Below, one piece after another: positions 1-7,770 of a stretch of 18,907 nucleotides of DNA (position 1 is its first letter; each line of letters starts with the position of its first letter). The DNA is from JAAYUK01 sp964392915. GTDB lineage: Bacteria > Nitrospirota > Thermodesulfovibrionia > Thermodesulfovibrionales > Dissulfurispiraceae. The stretch lies in assembly GCA_964392915.1 (NCBI GenBank), contig CAYMRS010000051.1:1-18907 (forward strand). Direction: 5' to 3'. The translations under genes were made by a program, and so were the position numbers. A model generated the notes under the pieces. That model was not told where the DNA came from. It saw only the letters and a program-made list of their open reading frames with translations, and did not search any database.

Positions 1-132
1 CTCACGTTCCCTGATAGGCAGCTCAGGGAGGCAGAATCGAAAGGTAGTCCAGCATGCTCTGCTCGAAATTCCATCGTTGGTCCGTTCAGTTGAGATGGCT
101 GCTCGTAAAAACCAGAGTTTATCAGCAACCTG
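1..132. repeat. Copy 1 of a mobile-element right end
   Basis: This stretch matches 15246-15377 almost base for base in the same orientation, with about three differences (positions 22, 82, 121). It ends inside the terminal repeat of the element described at 14769-15380, so it is the right end of a second copy whose remainder lies outside the window. Homology stops around position 133, where both copies read CTG-N-TA. The window therefore starts inside a repeated sequence, which would also fit a contig boundary. Confidence 0.9.
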
Positions 133-148
133 ATAAGTTGCTGATAAA
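118..148. repeat. Perfect 12-bp inverted repeat (hairpin) at the element end
   Basis: Positions 118-129 (TTTATCAGCAAC) are the exact reverse complement of 137-148, separated by the 7-nt loop CTGATAA. The left arm is the terminal repeat of the element; the right arm resembles that terminus in the opposite orientation (GTTGCTGATAAA versus GTTGCTGAAAAA at 15380). It may be two abutting element ends or a palindrome formed at the insertion junction. There is no T-run, so a classical terminator is unlikely. Confidence 0.8.
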
Positions 149-231
149 GCGATCGCGGAATCCCGAAGTCGCGGTATGACAAAACTCCCGTTGAAGGGAC
201 TGATGCCGGGATGTGAGGAGGTATGACTTTC

Positions 232-735
232 ATGCAGACTATTTGGCGCTCTGTTCTTGCCGCAATACTTGCCATTCTGGTGTTTGCAGTGCCGGCATTC
301 GCCAAGGTAGATCAGGCGGATCTCATTGTCGTCATTAAAAGCAAGCGCGTCCTGATGCTGATGCACAACGGCGAAATTCTCAAATCGTACCGCATTGCGC
401 TTGGCGGAAATCCTACCGGGCATAAAATCAAGGCAGGCGACAAAAAGACTCCTGAAGGCTCATATGTCATCGATTCCCGCAATCCGAACAGCGCATTTTA
501 TCTTTCATTGCGTATATCATATCCGAGCCAGACGGATGTGCAGCGTGCCGGGCAACTCGGCGTTTCCCCGGGCGGAAGCATTATGATTCATGGCTTGAGG
601 CCGCAATTTGCCCATCTCGGCAAACTGCATCGCGAACAAGACTGGACCGAAGGCTGTATAGCGGTTACCGACCGCGAGATTGAAGAAATCTGGCGTCTGG
701 TGCCTGATGGAACTCCTATAGTGATAAAACCGTAA
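232..735 (+). CDS. Exported L,D-transpeptidase (YkuD domain)
   Basis: The family forms or remodels 3-3 peptidoglycan cross-links, or attaches proteins to peptidoglycan, in the periplasm. The 167-residue product has a hydrophobic N-terminal signal peptide with a likely AFA|K cleavage near residue 25, followed by a single YkuD domain. The catalytic signature is visible: His about 120 in IMIHGLRP, then Cys about 142 in the motif WTEGCIAV. The start at 232 is preferred over the in-frame ATG at 223, because the strong GAGGAGG at 215-221 lies 10 nt from 232 but only 1 nt from 223. It is a small single-domain member with no visible LysM or binding module. It stands alone between the repeat end and a convergent gene. 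The family call is firm; the exact reaction (cross-linking or lipoprotein attachment) cannot be told. Confidence 0.92.
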   Translation: MQTIWRSVLAAILAILVFAVPAFAKVDQADLIVVIKSKRVLMLMHNGEILKSYRIALGGNPTGHKIKAGDKKTPEGSYVIDSRNPNSAFYLSLRISYPSQTDVQRAGQLGVSPGGSIMIHGLRPQFAHLGKLHREQDWTEGCIAVTDREIEEIWRLVPDGTPIVIKP

Positions 736-898
736 AGACGGCGACCAAGAACAAAGCAAGACGCAGGCGATGATAGAATATGGCATAAGGGCCGGAAGCG
801 TTCCAGCATGAAAAACAGACCTGACTCCGTGCAGTGTTCTTGCACTGTAAAGAATCCCCCCCATGCCTCTCTGTTCACGAGTGACTTTTTCGGGCCTC

Positions 899-2134
899 TT
901 AATTGAGCAGATCAAAAAGACTGCGGGCACGTTCCGGGTCGATTGCGTTCAGATGGAGATATTCGGTCATTGCGGCGTTTTTGTCGCCGTTCAGGAAGTA
1001 GGCGATGCCGAGATTGTAGCGTGCCTGCGGATTCTTCGGCTCAAGATTCGCGGCGTTTTTCAGTATAGAAACCGCCTGCGCATAATCCCCGAGGATAAGG
1101 TAAGCGGCTCCGAGTTTTATTATGAGGATCGACGCCGATTGTGGCTGAACCCTTAGCGCTCCCTCATAGGCATTCGCCGCATCCCGGTAGCGGCCCGCCC
1201 GATATGACGCAAGCCCAAGGTTGACATGTCCTTCCAGTCTGTCCGGGTCGAGCCGCACCACCGTACGGTATGCATCAATGGCACAACCAAAGAGCATCGC
1301 GGCATAGCACGCCTTTCCGAGTGAGAGGTGTGCTTCAGGGTTTTCAGGCTGTGCCCCGACCTGTCTTTTTGCCTGTATGACCTCGGCGGGAAGCGATCTC
1401 TCCTCCGAATAAACACCTTCGCCCATCCGTTCCAGCAACTCGATCTGGCTCCGCTTCTTCTGGAGCTTTCGGTACTGTCCGTACATGTCAAAGAGTGTCT
1501 CAATCGGAACAATCATCGTCGTCCGGGACGTCCGATCAAGAGTTGCAATGCCAAGGGCGGCTCCCCGCTCATTCAGGACCGGTCCGCCCGCAAGGGACTC
1601 TGAAACAGGAGTCGAGCTTGTAATCGCCAGAGACTTCTTATTGGGGGGAATGAGCGAAAGGGGGGTCCTCCTTACTTCCTGGCGCGAAAGTCGGCTGAGA
1701 AGCACCGCGCTTTTCGGAGCGTCTTTCTGTTTTAGGGCCATAACGGAACGCAGACCTTCTGCAGGTATGAGGATAAGGGCCGTGTTTGTCTTTCTGTCAC
1801 AGGACAGCACATCGATCACCGGCATATCTGTGCCGTCACTGGTGACGATTCTCATGGTATGCCGGGTTCCGAGCAGCCATTGGGTAATGACGGAGCAGGT
1901 CGTAGCTACAAGGCCGTCACCGCGCAGGACGGTTCCGCTTGCGGTTGCGGCAGGCAATCCGCTGGCATCCTTTATGGTAATAACGATCACCGAGTTTTCC
2001 GAAAAGTCTGCCGCCGCAGAGACGCCGGACGCGTCCGCCGCAAGCAGAAACGCGGACAGAGCGACCGAAAACCAGGCGCCTGCGCTGAGCAATCGCCGGT
2101 ACAGGGGCTCCTTCGAAGTGAACGAATTTCGCAT
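899..2134 (-). CDS. Exported trypsin-like pseudoprotease with C-terminal TPR repeats
   Basis: The 411-residue protein has a signal peptide (hydrophobic 20-40, likely cut after VSA, residue 40). A DegP/S1C-like beta-barrel domain spans about 46-215, and about four TPR repeats lie at 266-299, 300-333, 334-368 and 369-402. In the protease part, the His-box position (usually TNxHV) reads TTCSVI, so Ser81 replaces His. The Asp-box reads TNTALI, with Asn117 for Asp. The GNSGGP box reads SLAGGPVLN, with Ala182 for the nucleophilic Ser. All three catalytic residues appear to be lost while the fold-defining Gly-Gly-Pro is kept, so a binding or scaffold role in the periplasm is more likely than proteolysis. 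No Shine-Dalgarno precedes the ATG; a TATAAT box ends 8 nt upstream. It is transcribed divergently from the acyltransferase gene. Confidence 0.8.
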   Translation of the reverse strand: MRNSFTSKEPLYRRLLSAGAWFSVALSAFLLAADASGVSAAADFSENSVIVITIKDASGLPAATASGTVLRGDGLVATTCSVITQWLLGTRHTMRIVTSDGTDMPVIDVLSCDRKTNTALILIPAEGLRSVMALKQKDAPKSAVLLSRLSRQEVRRTPLSLIPPNKKSLAITSSTPVSESLAGGPVLNERGAALGIATLDRTSRTTMIVPIETLFDMYGQYRKLQKKRSQIELLERMGEGVYSEERSLPAEVIQAKRQVGAQPENPEAHLSLGKACYAAMLFGCAIDAYRTVVRLDPDRLEGHVNLGLASYRAGRYRDAANAYEGALRVQPQSASILIIKLGAAYLILGDYAQAVSILKNAANLEPKNPQARYNLGIAYFLNGDKNAAMTEYLHLNAIDPERARSLFDLLN

Positions 2135-2142
2135 AACTTTGT

Positions 2143-2172
2143 ATTATAAAACGTGCAGACTGTGAATTGCAC
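2143..2172 (-). promoter_or_regulatory. Predicted promoter of the TPR pseudoprotease gene
   Basis: Reading the minus strand, a perfect TATAAT (2143-2148) is preceded by an 18-nt spacer and GTGCAA (2167-2172) as a possible -35. The ATG at 2134 begins 8 nt after the -10 box, about where transcription would start, and there is no Shine-Dalgarno. A leaderless transcript is the simplest reading. This is a motif-based inference. Confidence 0.5.
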
Positions 2173-2210
2173 TTGCGTGGAGGTTGATTGGCACTGGAGA
2201 ATCAAAGCTC

Positions 2211-3008
2211 ATGATGCTCATCAGAAGAGTCGTCAAGGCAATGCTGATTTTCTGCATATGCCTTGGATTTCTTGTGCTCGGCTTCAGCGTGCAGATAGGA
2301 TGTCTGCCACTGCCGCAGTTCCGTTCACGGTTGCGCGCCCGCTGCATGCGTCTCTGGGCAATGCTTGTCTGCAGGGTTCTCGGTTTGCACGTCATGGTGG
2401 CGGGAGCGTTGCGGCAGTCAGCCCAGCGTGGTGATTTCTTTATTGTCAGCAACCATATCAGCTATGTCGATATAATCGTCCTTGCCCGCGTGCTGACTGT
2501 CTCCTTTCTCTCCAAGCATGAGGTGAAGATGTGGCCGATACTCGGCTGGCTCGCGTATTTTGCGGGTTCGGTTTTCGTCAACCGCGAATCGCGCAACTCT
2601 GTCATGCCGGCCCTGCAGGAGATAGCGGAGCGCATGGCGCATGGAGTAAGCGTCGTTGTTTTTCCGGAGGGAACGACTTCAGACGGCCTCCGCCTGCTTG
2701 AGTTCAAGAGCACTTTTTTTGAACTGCCGGTTAAGGCGGGCCGACCGGTGCTCCCGATCGCGATACGATATCTAAGCGTTGACGGACGTCGGATTCCTGT
2801 TGATGAAAGTCCGCCAATCGCATGGTTCGGCGATGCCGCACTTGCGAGCAATGTCTGGCAGCTGCTCGGCATGCGCGAACTTGTGGTCCGTGTTGGTGCC
2901 GCAGAGCCGATCTTTTTTGCCGAATCTGCCGGAGTCAATCGCAAGGTGCTCGCGCATGAGGCTCGGGCGCGGGTTGCCGAGGCTTACTGGATGCCCGGAG
3001 ACCGCTGA
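2211..3008 (+). CDS. plsC: 1-acyl-sn-glycerol-3-phosphate acyltransferase (PlsC family)
   Basis: PlsC enzymes transfer an acyl group to lysophosphatidic acid, giving phosphatidic acid for membrane phospholipids. The 265-residue product has an N-terminal membrane segment (about 8-28). The acyltransferase HX4D motif is His82/Asp87 in SNHISYVD, and a second conserved block FPEGTTSDG lies at 151-159. The start is set at ATG 2211, because GGAGA at 2196-2200 is 10 nt upstream. A longer TTG start at 2184 would sit directly against its GGAGG with no spacing and add nine unlikely residues. The gene is divergent from the pseudoprotease gene and upstream of the kinase, with a 38-nt gap. The family is firm; some PlsC paralogues acylate lysophospholipids or ornithine lipids, and these cannot be excluded. 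Confidence 0.88.
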   Translation: MMLIRRVVKAMLIFCICLGFLVLGFSVQIGCLPLPQFRSRLRARCMRLWAMLVCRVLGLHVMVAGALRQSAQRGDFFIVSNHISYVDIIVLARVLTVSFLSKHEVKMWPILGWLAYFAGSVFVNRESRNSVMPALQEIAERMAHGVSVVVFPEGTTSDGLRLLEFKSTFFELPVKAGRPVLPIAIRYLSVDGRRIPVDESPPIAWFGDAALASNVWQLLGMRELVVRVGAAEPIFFAESAGVNRKVLAHEARARVAEAYWMPGDR

Positions 3009-3037
3009 TTGTTTGAATGCATTTTTTCAGGTATTCT
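3009..3037 (+). promoter_or_regulatory. Predicted promoter of the sensor kinase gene
   Basis: TTGTTT (3009-3014), a 17-nt spacer and TATTCT (3032-3037) precede the kinase ATG at 3047 by 9 nt. No Shine-Dalgarno is visible. The arrangement predicts a leader of only a few nucleotides or none. Confidence 0.4.
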
Positions 3038-3046
3038 TAAGACGTT

Positions 3047-5287
3047 ATGCGTTCATATCGCTTTCTGACAGAATTTTTTTTCAACCGTTCATTTCTGTGT
3101 GCCGCTCTGTTCGCAGCGCTCCTGTTCATGGTGAGCAGCACGTGCCCCGCTCTTTCTGCTGAGATTCAACCCAAGTCGGTCAAGAAAAGGCAGGTTCTTG
3201 TCTTGAACTCCTACCATAAAGGACTGAGCTGGACCGACAATATCGTGCGCGGCATCGAAACCGTCTTTCCTGTGGAAGGACGTGATGTCGAAATTGACTT
3301 CGAATATATGGATACCAAGCGCCATTTCGACCTGGTCTATTTAGAGCAACTGTACAGAACCTTCAGACTCAAATATAAGAAAGACATGTTTCATGTCATC
3401 ATCGCGGCGGACAACGACGCGTTGAATTTTGCCCTGCGCCACCGGAACGAGCTTTTCCCCACTGTGCCGATAATTTTTACGGGCATCAATGACTTTACCG
3501 ACGCGATGATTGCGGGACATGACAAGATAACAGGCGTGGTCGAGGAGACTGACATCCCGAGCACCATTGAGATTGCCTTGAACCTGCATCCGTATACCCG
3601 TGAATTCATAGTGATCAACGACAGAACGACAACCGGCGAGGCCATGAAAAATCAGCTTCTGAAAATCATGCCGGCTTTTCAGGATCGGGTGAAGTTTGTA
3701 TTTTATGATGACTTTGATATCGGCGAACTGCCGGCAAGGGTTCGCCAAATCCCGCATGACAGTCTTATTCTCCTTTTGGTGGTGAACAGAGATCGCACCG
3801 GGAACTTTTTTGCCTATGAAGAGAGCCTGGCTTTTATTTATCAGGCGGCAACCGTACCCATTTACAGCGTGTGGGACTTCTATCTTGGCCGGGGCGTTGT
3901 GGGAGGCATGCTTACCAGCGGATATCTTCAGGGCAAGACTGCAGCGGAACTTGCACTGCGGGTTCTCCAGGGCGAGGATATCCGCGCCATTCCCATTGTG
4001 CGCAAGAGCCCCAATCAATATATGTTCGATTACAAAGAGCTCCAGCGATTCCGCGTGCGGCAGGCCATTCTGCCGAAGGAAAGCATCGTCATCAATTCGC
4101 CTGACACATTCTACGTAAAAAACAAAAAGCTCATCTGGAGCATTTCAGCCACAATTAGTTTTTTGTCAGTGATTATCTTCGTCCTCATGATGAATATAAT
4201 CAAGCGCCGCAAGGTAGAGGAAGCGCTGCGGTTATCCGAGGAGAAATATCGCGACCTCTACGACAATGCTCCGGACATGTATCATTCGGTCGATGCCAAC
4301 GGCATCATAATCGACTGTAACGATACCGAGGTGCGCATGCTTGGTTATGCACGAGAGGAGCTGATCGGCCGCCCGATTTCGGAAATATTCTCAACCGAAA
4401 GCCGAGCCGTTCACGAACACGATTTCCCGATGATCAAACAACAGCGTTCCGTTATCGGCCTTGAGCGGGAGGTTGTCCGCAAGGATGGAACGATTTTTCC
4501 CGCGACTCTAAACGTGTTTAATGAGATTGACAAGGACGGCACAATGGTCAAGACGCGCACCATCATGCGCGACATGACAGAACGGAATCGGGTCGAGGAG
4601 CAACTGCGCAGCTCGCGTGAACTCCTGCGCAATCTGTCCGCGCACCTCCAGTCGGCTCGCGAGGAGGAGCGGCGTCATATTGCCACCGAGATTCATGATG
4701 AACTCGGACAGATTCTGACAGCGCTGAAGCTGGATATCTCATGGCTGAAACGTCGACTCGCCAAACAAGAGAGCGATCTTGTATCAAGTGTTCAGGCAAT
4801 GATCAGCCTTGTGGATAAAACCATCGAAGTGGTTCAGCGCATCTCATCTGAGCTGCGCCCCGGAGTACTCGACTATCTTGGCCTGATAGCAGCAATCGAA
4901 TGGCAGATCGAGGAATTCCGAAAACGCTCGGGGATAGCGTGCAATCTTGTGGTTGATGCAGATGAGCTTCCGTTGGACCAGAACCGCGCGACAGCGATGT
5001 TCCGCATTTTTCAGGAGACGCTGACAAACGTTATCCGTCATTCCGAGGCAACCAGAATAGACGTGCATGTGGAGATGCAGTACAACAGTGTTGTCATGCA
5101 GATCCAGGATAATGGCAAAGGCATAACAGAAGCTGAGCTTACCAGTCCGACGTCATTCGGCATCATTGGCATTCGCGAGCGGGTGCGGTTTCTGGGCGGC
5201 GAAGTCTCGATGCGCGGCGTGCTTGGAATCGGAACAACCGTGATTGTAAACATTCCGCTTAAACCGGAAGAGATGGAGTGTCTATGA
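3047..5287 (+). CDS. Membrane sensor histidine kinase (ABC-substrate-binding-like sensor, PAS, HisKA_3)
   Basis: The 746-residue protein begins with a hydrophobic signal or anchor (about 12-38). A periplasmic type-1 binding-protein-like region follows (about 45-340, opening RQVLVLNSYHKGLSWTD), as in ABC substrate-binding-type sensors. Then come a transmembrane helix (about 361-383) and a PAS domain (about 395-510) starting EEKYRDLYDNAPDMYHSVD. The transmitter is NarX/UhpB-type: H-box His about 550 in EIHDELGQ, N-box FQETLTNVIRHSEA and G-box DNGKGI. It should autophosphorylate on His550 and pass the phosphate to the regulator that overlaps its stop codon. The ligand is unknown; the sensor fold suggests a small solute or a partner protein. 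No Shine-Dalgarno is evident upstream of the ATG. Confidence 0.88.
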   Translation: MRSYRFLTEFFFNRSFLCAALFAALLFMVSSTCPALSAEIQPKSVKKRQVLVLNSYHKGLSWTDNIVRGIETVFPVEGRDVEIDFEYMDTKRHFDLVYLEQLYRTFRLKYKKDMFHVIIAADNDALNFALRHRNELFPTVPIIFTGINDFTDAMIAGHDKITGVVEETDIPSTIEIALNLHPYTREFIVINDRTTTGEAMKNQLLKIMPAFQDRVKFVFYDDFDIGELPARVRQIPHDSLILLLVVNRDRTGNFFAYEESLAFIYQAATVPIYSVWDFYLGRGVVGGMLTSGYLQGKTAAELALRVLQGEDIRAIPIVRKSPNQYMFDYKELQRFRVRQAILPKESIVINSPDTFYVKNKKLIWSISATISFLSVIIFVLMMNIIKRRKVEEALRLSEEKYRDLYDNAPDMYHSVDANGIIIDCNDTEVRMLGYAREELIGRPISEIFSTESRAVHEHDFPMIKQQRSVIGLEREVVRKDGTIFPATLNVFNEIDKDGTMVKTRTIMRDMTERNRVEEQLRSSRELLRNLSAHLQSAREEERRHIATEIHDELGQILTALKLDISWLKRRLAKQESDLVSSVQAMISLVDKTIEVVQRISSELRPGVLDYLGLIAAIEWQIEEFRKRSGIACNLVVDADELPLDQNRATAMFRIFQETLTNVIRHSEATRIDVHVEMQYNSVVMQIQDNGKGITEAELTSPTSFGIIGIRERVRFLGGEVSMRGVLGIGTTVIVNIPLKPEEMECL

Positions 5288-5925
5288 AGCGGATTCTGAT
5301 TGCCGATGATCACGCTATTTTCCGGCACGGGCTGCGTCAGATTCTTGAAGAAAACCCCGAGCTTTCGGTGATCGGTGAAGCGAGCAACGGGCAGGAGGTG
5401 CTTGATCAGGTCTGGAAGAATGAATGCGACCTGCTTCTGCTTGATATCTCGATGCCGGGAATGAACGGCCTGGAGGTTTTGAAGCAGCTCAAGTCGCAAA
5501 AGCCGAAACTCAAGGTGCTTGTCCTCAGCATGTACCCTGAAGAGCAGTATGCTGTCCGGGCACTCAAGGCAGGCGCGTCCGGATATATTACCAAGGCAAG
5601 CGCGTCTGAAGAGCTTATGGAGGCAATCCGGAAGATCTCTCTGGGCGGAAAATATGTGAGCGTGTCTCTGGCGGAAAGTCTTCTGCTCGATCTCGAGAGC
5701 GATGCTGATCGTCCGCCTCATGAAGCGCTTTCGGATCGGGAATATCAGGTACTCTGCATGATTGCGTCAGGCAAGACGGTCAGTGACATTGCCGAGGAAC
5801 TCTGCCTGAGCGTCAAGACGGTCAGCACACATCGCGTCCGCATTCTCGAAAAGATGAAGTTGAAGAATAACGCGGAACTGACAAACTACACGATAAAGCA
5901 TAAACTCATTGATTTGACCGATTAG
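5284..5925 (+). CDS. NarL/UhpA-type response regulator (REC + LuxR HTH)
   Basis: The 213-residue product has a receiver domain with acidic residues Asp8/Asp9, the phosphoacceptor Asp54 in LLLLDISMPGMNG, and the conserved Lys about 104 in YITKAS. A C-terminal LuxR/GerE helix-turn-helix follows, opening LSDREYQVLCMIASGK and containing the recognition helix LSVKTVSTHRVRI. ATG 5284 is preferred over the in-frame GTG at 5278, because it overlaps the kinase stop codon (ATGA) and has GGAG at 5275-5278 five nt upstream. The kinase and regulator are therefore translationally coupled and form a cognate pair. Targets are unknown. Its last 20 nt overlap the end of the convergent M48 protease gene. Confidence 0.93.
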   Translation: MKRILIADDHAIFRHGLRQILEENPELSVIGEASNGQEVLDQVWKNECDLLLLDISMPGMNGLEVLKQLKSQKPKLKVLVLSMYPEEQYAVRALKAGASGYITKASASEELMEAIRKISLGGKYVSVSLAESLLLDLESDADRPPHEALSDREYQVLCMIASGKTVSDIAEELCLSVKTVSTHRVRILEKMKLKNNAELTNYTIKHKLIDLTD

Positions 5926-6907
5926 CCCTGCCGATGCTCATCAACCGTTCAATGCGTTGCGCGATCGGTGGATGCGTCGCAAACCAGCTTATTCCCACAG
6001 CGTCTCCTAGGTCTGCTGCAGCGGGAGATGCGATGCAGAGATGGGCGCTCGCAGGCTTGACCGCGGCGGTCGGTCCGCTGGCCCTCGCAATCTTTGCAAG
6101 CGCCCTCGCAAGCCCCTCCGGATTGCGCGTAAACTGGGCAGAGGATGCATCCGCCAGATATTCCCGTTCCCTGCTGACCATTAGAGCCATGAGCCGGGTG
6201 GCGAGCGGCGCGAAAAGGGCAGAGACAACCCAGAGCAGAAAAATGACCATGCCGATTCTTGAGTCCTTATTGTCGCTGTCGTTCCAGTTGAGTCTCAAGC
6301 GCGTTCGGGCGACAAATTCGGAAATCAGGGCAGCGAGGCCGACGAGTACGGTCAACACCGTCATAAGTCTGGTGTCCTGATTTTTCAGATGTGCAATTTC
6401 GTGCGCAACAACTGCCTGCAGTTCGTCCCGCGTCAGAACATTCACAAGCCCTGTTGTAACGGCAATATGATAGTCTCCGTCCTTCATGCCGACGGCGAGG
6501 GCATTCGGGTCCGGATCGGGGATAATCCAAGAACGAGGAGGCGCTACTGAAGAAGCAATGCTCATTTCCTCAACGACGTTGATGAGCGCCATTTCCTGTG
6601 GTGAACGCGTTTTGTCGGCAGGGCGTGCAACCATCGCTTTCAGAACCGTGCTTGCGGCATGCGACATGTTCCACCACGCCAGTCCGACTCCCGCCAGTCC
6701 AACGATCAGCGTGAAGACAGGATAAAAATGCTTTTGCGGCTTCGGCCGGGCGCTGGAAGCTGAAGAGTCGGTATCAGGAACTTCTCCGAGGAAATGCAAT
6801 GTCAGGTCCAGCCCAAGACCAAGCCAGATGAAGAAGAGGACAAAGCATACAACCACTATCCTCGTTTTTCTGCGGTTTCGTGCCTGCAGGTCAAAAAATG
6901 TTGCCAT
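5906..6907 (-). CDS. Membrane zinc metalloprotease, M48 (HtpX-like)
   Basis: M48 enzymes are membrane-bound zinc proteases of envelope quality control, with their active site on the cytoplasmic side in HtpX. The 333-residue protein has membrane segments near 17-38 and 61-80 and further hydrophobic helices after residue 180. The zinc motif HEIAH (His169, Glu170, His173) lies in VVAHEIAHLKNQD, and a later REREYLADASS supplies the third ligand Glu. It starts 15 nt after the lemA stop on the same strand, so the two form an operon, a pairing common in other bacteria. No strong Shine-Dalgarno is seen, so coupling to lemA is plausible. Its 3' end overlaps the response-regulator gene by 20 nt. It could equally be called a general M48 protease, since HtpX orthology is not proven. 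Confidence 0.88.
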   Translation of the reverse strand: MATFFDLQARNRRKTRIVVVCFVLFFIWLGLGLDLTLHFLGEVPDTDSSASSARPKPQKHFYPVFTLIVGLAGVGLAWWNMSHAASTVLKAMVARPADKTRSPQEMALINVVEEMSIASSVAPPRSWIIPDPDPNALAVGMKDGDYHIAVTTGLVNVLTRDELQAVVAHEIAHLKNQDTRLMTVLTVLVGLAALISEFVARTRLRLNWNDSDNKDSRIGMVIFLLWVVSALFAPLATRLMALMVSREREYLADASSAQFTRNPEGLARALAKIARASGPTAAVKPASAHLCIASPAAADLGDAVGISWFATHPPIAQRIERLMSIGRANRSNQ

Positions 6908-6922
6908 GGGCTATTCCGATGG

Positions 6923-7510
6923 CTACTTTTTCATTGACAGGTCAACAGTCGGCACGGCCCTGTCCGCTTCTTCCGCGATCTCCCAGAGCTGAGCCGGAGA
7001 AGCACCGGCCAGGCCCGCTAAGAGCAGAATCGGAAACTGCTTCTGTGTAATGTTGTAATCTGTCGCCGTGTCATTATATGCCTGCCGCGCGAATGAAACC
7101 CTGTTTTCAGTCGAAGCCAGTTCTTCCTGAAGCTGACCGATATTTCCGGTTGCTTTCAGATCCGGGTATGCCTCGACAATGGCCATGAACTTTGTAAGCG
7201 CAGCTGTCAGAACCCCTTCAGCCGCGGCTACCTGCCCGGCAGTCGCGGGCGTTGCCGCCGCCGCCGCTGTTATAGCCGCGCTTCTGGCGGCAACGACCGC
7301 TTCGAGCGTTTCCCGTTCAAACTGCATGGCACCCTTCACTGCATTGATCAGATTTGGAATCAGGTCATGGCGGCGCTTGAGCTGAACATCGATCTGCTTC
7401 CACGCGTTTTCGGTCTGGCCTTTCAACGCAATCAGGCGGTTATATGCCAAAATTGCGACTACGACAACAGCGCCGATGAGAACAAGAAGAACAATCACCG
7501 TGATCAACAT
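6923..7510 (-). CDS. lemA: LemA family protein
   Basis: LemA proteins are small single-pass envelope proteins with an antiparallel helical domain; their biochemical role is not settled. The 195-residue product has an N-terminal membrane helix (about 3-23). It then carries the LemA signature YNRLIALKGQTENAWKQIDV followed by RRHDLIPNL, and the later block ASTENRVSFARQAYND. An Ala-rich stretch occurs in the middle, around residues 75-100. ATG 7510 is chosen because GGGAGG ends 6 nt upstream; a TTG-initiated form 14 codons longer would run through that site. It is followed directly by the M48 protease gene, which suggests a joint role in envelope maintenance. Confidence 0.92.
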   Translation of the reverse strand: MLITVIVLLVLIGAVVVVAILAYNRLIALKGQTENAWKQIDVQLKRRHDLIPNLINAVKGAMQFERETLEAVVAARSAAITAAAAATPATAGQVAAAEGVLTAALTKFMAIVEAYPDLKATGNIGQLQEELASTENRVSFARQAYNDTATDYNITQKQFPILLLAGLAGASPAQLWEIAEEADRAVPTVDLSMKK

Positions 7511-7541
7511 GAGCAGCCTCCCTGAATGCGACTTATGACGT

Positions 7542-7571
7542 ATAGTACGCAATAAAAAAGCTCTAGTGCAA
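7542..7571 (-). promoter_or_regulatory. Predicted lemA promoter
   Basis: On the minus strand TTGCAC (7566-7571), an 18-nt spacer and TACTAT (7542-7547) precede the lemA start. The spacer contains a T-rich tract ending in TTTTTTATTGCG, which resembles the korA promoter spacer (CTTTTTATTGCC). Unlike korA, a leader of about 25 nt with a Shine-Dalgarno follows. Confidence 0.45.
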
Positions 7572-7705
7572 CGGATGCAGGCCGCCGAGGCATCGAAAAG
7601 GCGGGAGGCGACGCAATGTTCAGCATGAATGGGGAAGAAGGCAATGTGGTTTCCGCTATGATGATGCTCAGCGTCTGTGCCGCCTCGTTCGGTTATGGCG
7701 AAGCG

Positions 7706-7736
7706 AAAAGGGCAAAGCCTTTATCGGCTTTGCCCT
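7706..7736 (-). terminator. Intrinsic terminator after the heme operon (hemG)
   Basis: Perfect 11-bp inverted repeat AGGGCAAAGCC (7709-7719) and GGCTTTGCCCT (7726-7736) with a 6-nt loop. Read on the minus strand the stem is followed by TTTT. It lies 35 nt past the hemG stop, as expected for the end of the minus-strand operon. The rest of the 7511-7770 gap shows only the lemA promoter and no convincing gene. Confidence 0.85.
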
Positions 7737-7770
7737 CTCCGAAAACACCAGCCAGCCTTTTTGCGAAGTC

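Noticed and set aside
223..231. Earlier ATG for the L,D-transpeptidase
   Set aside because: The Shine-Dalgarno is only 1 nt away, whereas it is well spaced for ATG 232.
829..847. Hairpin CAGTG/CACTG in the 736-898 gap as a shared terminator
   Set aside because: The stem is only 5 bp and no T-run follows on either strand. I see nothing else to report in this convergent gap.
3341..4018. 225-codon minus-strand frame inside the kinase gene
   Set aside because: Antisense to clear binding-protein-like coding sequence, with no recognisable domain or start signal.
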